From positions 112,925,033 to 112,989,032 of the forward strand of contig OZ024744.1 of assembly GCA_964016885.1 (NCBI GenBank): DNA of 64,000 nt, given 5' to 3'. How positions within the stretch are numbered: the first letter of the stretch is position 1; every line of letters starts with the position of its first letter. This document shows positions 61,214 through 64,000 of this stretch, one piece after another. The position numbers and the translations under genes were made by a program. The stretch is from Eledone cirrhosa. Its lineage: Eukaryota > Mollusca > Cephalopoda > Octopoda > Eledonidae. The notes below the pieces were generated by a model that saw nothing but the letters and a program-made list of their open reading frames with translations, ran no database searches and had not been told where the DNA came from.

Positions 61214-61441
61214 ATATTGATGAATGTGCATCAAACCCATGCAGGAATAACGGTTGGTGTAAAAACCTAATAAATGGTTACAAATGCCATTGTGACCCTA
61301 GTTGGTATGGGTCCCACTGCCAACTGGATGCCAATGAGTGCAACGAGGGCACTTGTGTGAATGCAATCTCCTGTCGAAATCTTCAAGGTAGCTATGAATG
61401 TCAGTGCCAAGCAGGTTGGACAGGGAAAAACTGTGATATGA
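61214..61441 (+). CDS. jagged: Jagged/Serrate-type Notch ligand, exon for EGF4 and EGF5
   Basis: Acceptor TTTTCCCCAG ends at 61213; donor GTAAGT starts at 61442. The exon is 228 bp, phase 1 to 1. It encodes DIDECASNPCRNNGWCKNLI, NGYKCHCDPSWYGSHC, then QLDANECNEGTCVNAISCRN and LQGSYECQCQAGWTGKNCDM. Both domains are calcium-binding EGFs: the leads DIDEC and DANEC and the C-x-N-x4-Y-x-C-x-C hydroxylation pattern are present. EGF4 has CASNPC (O-glucose consensus C-x-S-x-P-C) but Trp before the third cysteine; EGF5 has CVNAISC (O-fucose consensus). QLDANEC...CVNA-x-SC-x-NL is characteristic of Jagged EGF5. EGF4 and 5 share one exon without an intron. Confidence 0.95.
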
Positions 61442-61541
61442 GTAAGTACACATTTTCAATAGGTCCATTAACGAATATTAAAGTTTATAACTTTTACACT
61501 TCTCAGTGTATATATGTGTCTATATCTTTCTCTCTCCACCC

Positions 61542-61572
<31 letters not shown>

Positions 61573-61640
61573 AATGTGTCTGTGTACACAGACAAAGAAA
61601 ATACATTTTTTTCCATTTCTTCCTTTTCTTACTTTCTTCT

Positions 61641-61725
61641 ATTTCTCATTTAATCTTCTGATGAAGGACTAATATCTGAAACATTAAGGCCCTTTTCCTT
61701 CTATATCAAGTGTTAAACTAATATA
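61641..61725 (+). ncRNA. Hammerhead-like motif, family 2, copy 2
   Basis: Core CTGATGA (61658-61664) and GAAAC (61678-61682) are intact. Stem II AGGAC...ATCT is reduced to about 3 pairs. Stem III may be AAGG/CCTT. ATC-AAG (61705-61710) gives a cleavage-type NUH, and stem I could form between TTTAAT-CTT upstream and AAG-x3-TTAAA downstream. Homologous to 54780-54980 along its length. Confidence 0.5.
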
Positions 61726-61781
61726 TATTATCACTATACTGTATTGTTCTCTTGTGTTTTGACTTTTTGCATATACATATA

Positions 61782-62011
61782 TCATCATCATCATTTTATG
61801 TCTGCTTTTCCATGCTTGCATAGGTTGGACAGGTCCTTCTCAGTAAAGCATCTCACCACTGGTCATGTTCCTTGGCTATCTCTACTGAAAGCTTCAGTTA
61901 TTTGAGATAAGCTCTCACCACCTCTGCCAAGGTCTTCCTTGATTTACCTCTACTGTGGCTCCCTCCGCTGGGATTACTTGACATTTCTTCATCCAACAAT
62001 TACCATCCACG
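61782..62011 (-). mobile_element. LINE-C 3'-end fragment
   Basis: ATCATCATCATCATTTTATG, GCTTTTCCATGCTTGCATAG, then CTCTCACCACCTCTGCCAAG and CTCCCTCCGCTGGGATTACT. Same 3' end as 58.15 kb, more diverged. TA repeats follow. Confidence 0.75.
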
Positions 62012-62068
62012 TATATATATATATATATATACTCTCCCTTATTATATATATATATATATATATATATA

Positions 62069-62214
62069 GGAACGAGTAGGACCCGGACGGCTGAGCTCAA
62101 AACGTTTCGACGGGTTGAGCTCAGCCATTCCTATTACCCACTCTACTACCCTAAGTATTGAGTACTTTGGTGCATTATGATCCATCTGGTTCCTTACCAC
62201 ATTTCCTTCGTTAT
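62069..62214 (-). mobile_element. AT-flanked repeat (GGAACGAGTAGGACC family), reversed copy
   Basis: Starts GGAACGAGTAGGACC, has a 12-bp hairpin GGCTGAGCTCAA/TTGAGCTCAGCC, then CCCACTCTACTACCCTAAGT ... CCACATTTCCTTCG. The last 90 bp are the complement of 63411-63490. A truncated third member lies at 49632-49681. All three sit in TA tracts. Confidence 0.65.
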
Positions 62215-62232
62215 ATATATATATATATATAA

Positions 62233-62309
<77 letters not shown>
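62215..62309. repeat. TA dinucleotide microsatellite
   Basis: Almost uninterrupted TA with two AAAATAATA breaks. Confidence 0.95.
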
Positions 62310-62314
<5 letters not shown>

Positions 62315-63353
62315 ATATATAGTAATAATAATAAATTTGAAGACTAAAATCCAAAGAGGGCTCGATAAGGATAAATATATATCAAATATATAAGAACCGT
62401 AGAGCAAATATTTATTAAAATAACATTACTACGACTTCTTTTATACCATAAACGTGGTCCTGTCTTTGCGTGTAATTGTTTTTCACCGCTCCTATTAATG
62501 ACATATTATATTCGTTTTTTCCCGTTCTTTGCCAGGGAACGTTTCCACGAACCAAAGTATCGTCTTCCTGTCTTCCTCCGGTTGCAACGTTTTTTGAAAT
62601 ATCCACTTCTGCGTTTACAGATTGACTTTGTTAGTTTCAGAAGATCCCGTTCAGGGTGAAAGCAGCGATTCTTTGCTTAAACTTTAATCTGTTATTTTAA
62701 TAAATATATATATATATATATATATATATTCATTAGTTAAGCAAAACAAGACCACAAATTTCACAAGGGAGACATTATTTAAAGATTGTCAACATAGTTT
62801 TAGTTTAATGTAAGGAATGTAAATAATAATACTAATGATACTAATTGTTTCGCTACTCCATATAATGTTTCTGGATCAAATGATTATAAATCATTATTGA
62901 TCTGGTTCAGTTGAAGATAATTAACTTAGGTAAAAATGGAGCAGTTCATCGGAACTTCAAAAGAGATAAAGATAATATTGATAAGGAATATAAATTAAGG
63001 TAAAAGAAGATGGTTACATGAATGTAATATTCCATATATTGGTATTTCACTATGGTGTCCTGGGTATGTCTATTGTCTGCCATAGGCGAACAATATTCTT
63101 CTGTCGAGGCTGCATTATGTGAGATCTGCCTAAGGGTAACAAGATGGCCGCCTAAGCACATATTTACCTTACTAATTAGAGGGTGGTTTTACATTGAGCA
63201 CTTGCCTTTACGCTTTGGCTTCTAACTAATTCACCAATCTCTCTTCTCCTCTCCTATCTCTATCTCTCTCTTTAAGATTGGTTACTCTTGAACTATGTAT
63301 ATATATGTCTGAATTATTGTCGGCTTTTTGCTTACATTAATTTCTCTAATTTC

Positions 63354-63356
<3 letters not shown>
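62310..63356. other. Unique AT-rich intron/flank with a TA run at 62702-62731
   Basis: A minus-strand frame at 62415-62606 is open for 63 codons; I cannot connect it to a known protein. No exon-like EGF sequence follows. Confidence 0.4.

Positions 63357-63410
<54 letters not shown>
63357..63410. repeat. TA dinucleotide microsatellite
   Basis: About 27 TA units ending exactly where the GGAACGAGTAGGACC-family element begins. Confidence 0.95.
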
Positions 63411-63411
<1 letters not shown>

Positions 63412-63611
63412 CGAAGGAAATGTGGTAAGGAACCAGGTGGACCATAACGCACCAAAGTACTCAATACTTAGGGTAGTAGAGTGGGTAATAGGAACGAGTA
63501 GGACCCCGACGGCTGAGCTGAAGCCGTTTCGACGGCTAATTCTGGACTAAATTAGTCCAGAATTAGCCGTCGAAACGGGTTGAGCTCAGCCGTCGGGGTC
63601 CTACTCATTCC
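63411..63611 (+). mobile_element. AT-flanked repeat (GGAACGAGTAGGACC family) with 60-bp inverted arms
   Basis: 63411-63490 matches the complement of 62125-62214. 63491-63550 and 63552-63611 are inverted copies (56 of 60 alike) around a single A at 63551, with CCGTTTCGACGGCTAATTCT in the arm. Confidence 0.75.
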
Positions 63612-63676
63612 TATATATATATATATATATAAAATAATATATATATATATTATATATATATATAATAATATATATG

Positions 63677-63945
63677 TAGGAGGTGAGTTTTATTGTAGTA
63701 CAATAAAGCAATGCAGATATCGGATAAGAAGCACTCTACAGTTTGTAGGACTGGAGTATATATAATATATAAGAGCAAAAGATGGTTAAAAGAGTTCCAT
63801 GTATTTTATTATGCGCATTTCAAAAACAAATATCATCATGCAATAATATTTGTGTTTTCATCAGATAAAACAGGAAGACATGATATGAAGATTAAAAAAC
63901 ACTTGTGGATAGTTCAGTTTTAAATCAACATATGAGAAGTAGTTT
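63677..63945. mobile_element. HH-repeat copy 3, linear form
   Basis: The only copy in simple order: TAGGAGGTGAGTTTTATTG, GCAGATATCGGATAAGAAGC, GTTTGTAGGACTGGAG, the hammerhead segment on the opposite strand, then CACTTGTGGATAGTTCAG. It probably extends past 63930. A poly-G tract ends the window. Confidence 0.75.
63798..63882 (-). ncRNA. Hammerhead ribozyme motif (type I), copy 3
   Basis: Minus-strand order: CATGT, bulge CTTCCT, GTTTTAT, CTGATGA (complement of 63858-63864), stem II AAACACAAATAT / ATATTTGTTTTT with a 12-nt loop, GAAA (63818-63821), TGCGCA (63812-63817), T, A17 (complement of 63810), ATAAAAT, ACATG. Only the stem I bulge differs from copy 2, which is where natural hammerheads tolerate change. 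Confidence 0.78.
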
Positions 63946-64000
63946 TAGATTGATGTGTGATATTGGGAAAAAAATATTTTATTTTAGTGGGGAGGGGGGG

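Noticed and set aside
62415..62606. 63-codon minus-strand frame as a small gene
   Set aside because: It has no recognisable domain, lies between TA tracts among mobile fragments, and its length is compatible with chance.

Overview
This is a repeat-saturated stretch of animal nuclear DNA. It most likely comes from a cephalopod mollusc, probably an octopus. That call rests on many copies of a tRNA-headed SINE whose body (positions 10755-10830 and at least eight other places) matches what I recall of octopus SINEs, on GT-AG introns tens of kilobases long, and on the density of LINE pseudogenes. There is no sign of bacterial or viral gene organisation.

Only one host gene is convincingly present: part of a Jagged/Serrate-type Notch ligand on the + strand. 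Four exons are readable (22833-22963, 55366-55485, 56248-56361, 61214-61441). Together they encode the tail of the DSL region plus EGF repeats 1 to 5, all joined by phase-1 introns. Its 5' exons (signal peptide, MNNL, DSL core) and 3' exons (remaining EGFs, Jagged cysteine-rich region, membrane span) were not found and should lie outside the window. The intron after EGF1 is 32.4 kb.

Layout: 1-6.7 kb is a CCA-rich minisatellite. 7.7-9.96 kb is a 74/77-bp minisatellite. 10.5-12.1 kb holds SINEs and a LINE scrap. 12.3-22.6 kb holds three broken copies of one LINE family with C-terminal zinc fingers (here LINE-Z); one of them is split by a 4.1-kb CR1-like LINE, and a small inverted LINE lies between the first two copies. 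22.8 kb carries the first Jagged exon. 23.0-28.1 kb holds a LINE with a restriction-like endonuclease, a Tx1/L1-like LINE and a 3' piece of another LINE (LINE-C). 28.2-42.7 kb is a 14.5-kb, 26-bp minisatellite with roughly 2-kb higher-order repeats. 42.7-55.3 kb mixes SINEs, MITEs, a LINE-C copy containing a piggyBac-like MITE and its own internal minisatellite, and long inverted repeats. 55.4-61.4 kb holds three Jagged exons, separated by a TATA-rich array, a large LINE-C copy and an 18-bp minisatellite. 61.8-64 kb holds more mobile fragments.

The most interesting signal is a hammerhead ribozyme fold present four times inside a roughly 275-bp interspersed repeat (45.1, 45.2, 48.3 and 63.8 kb). 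It has the CTGATGA and GAAA cores, a long stem II, a palindromic minimal stem III and a bulged stem I. This architecture is known from Penelope-like retroelements. A second, decayed hammerhead-like family sits at 54.85 and 61.66 kb.
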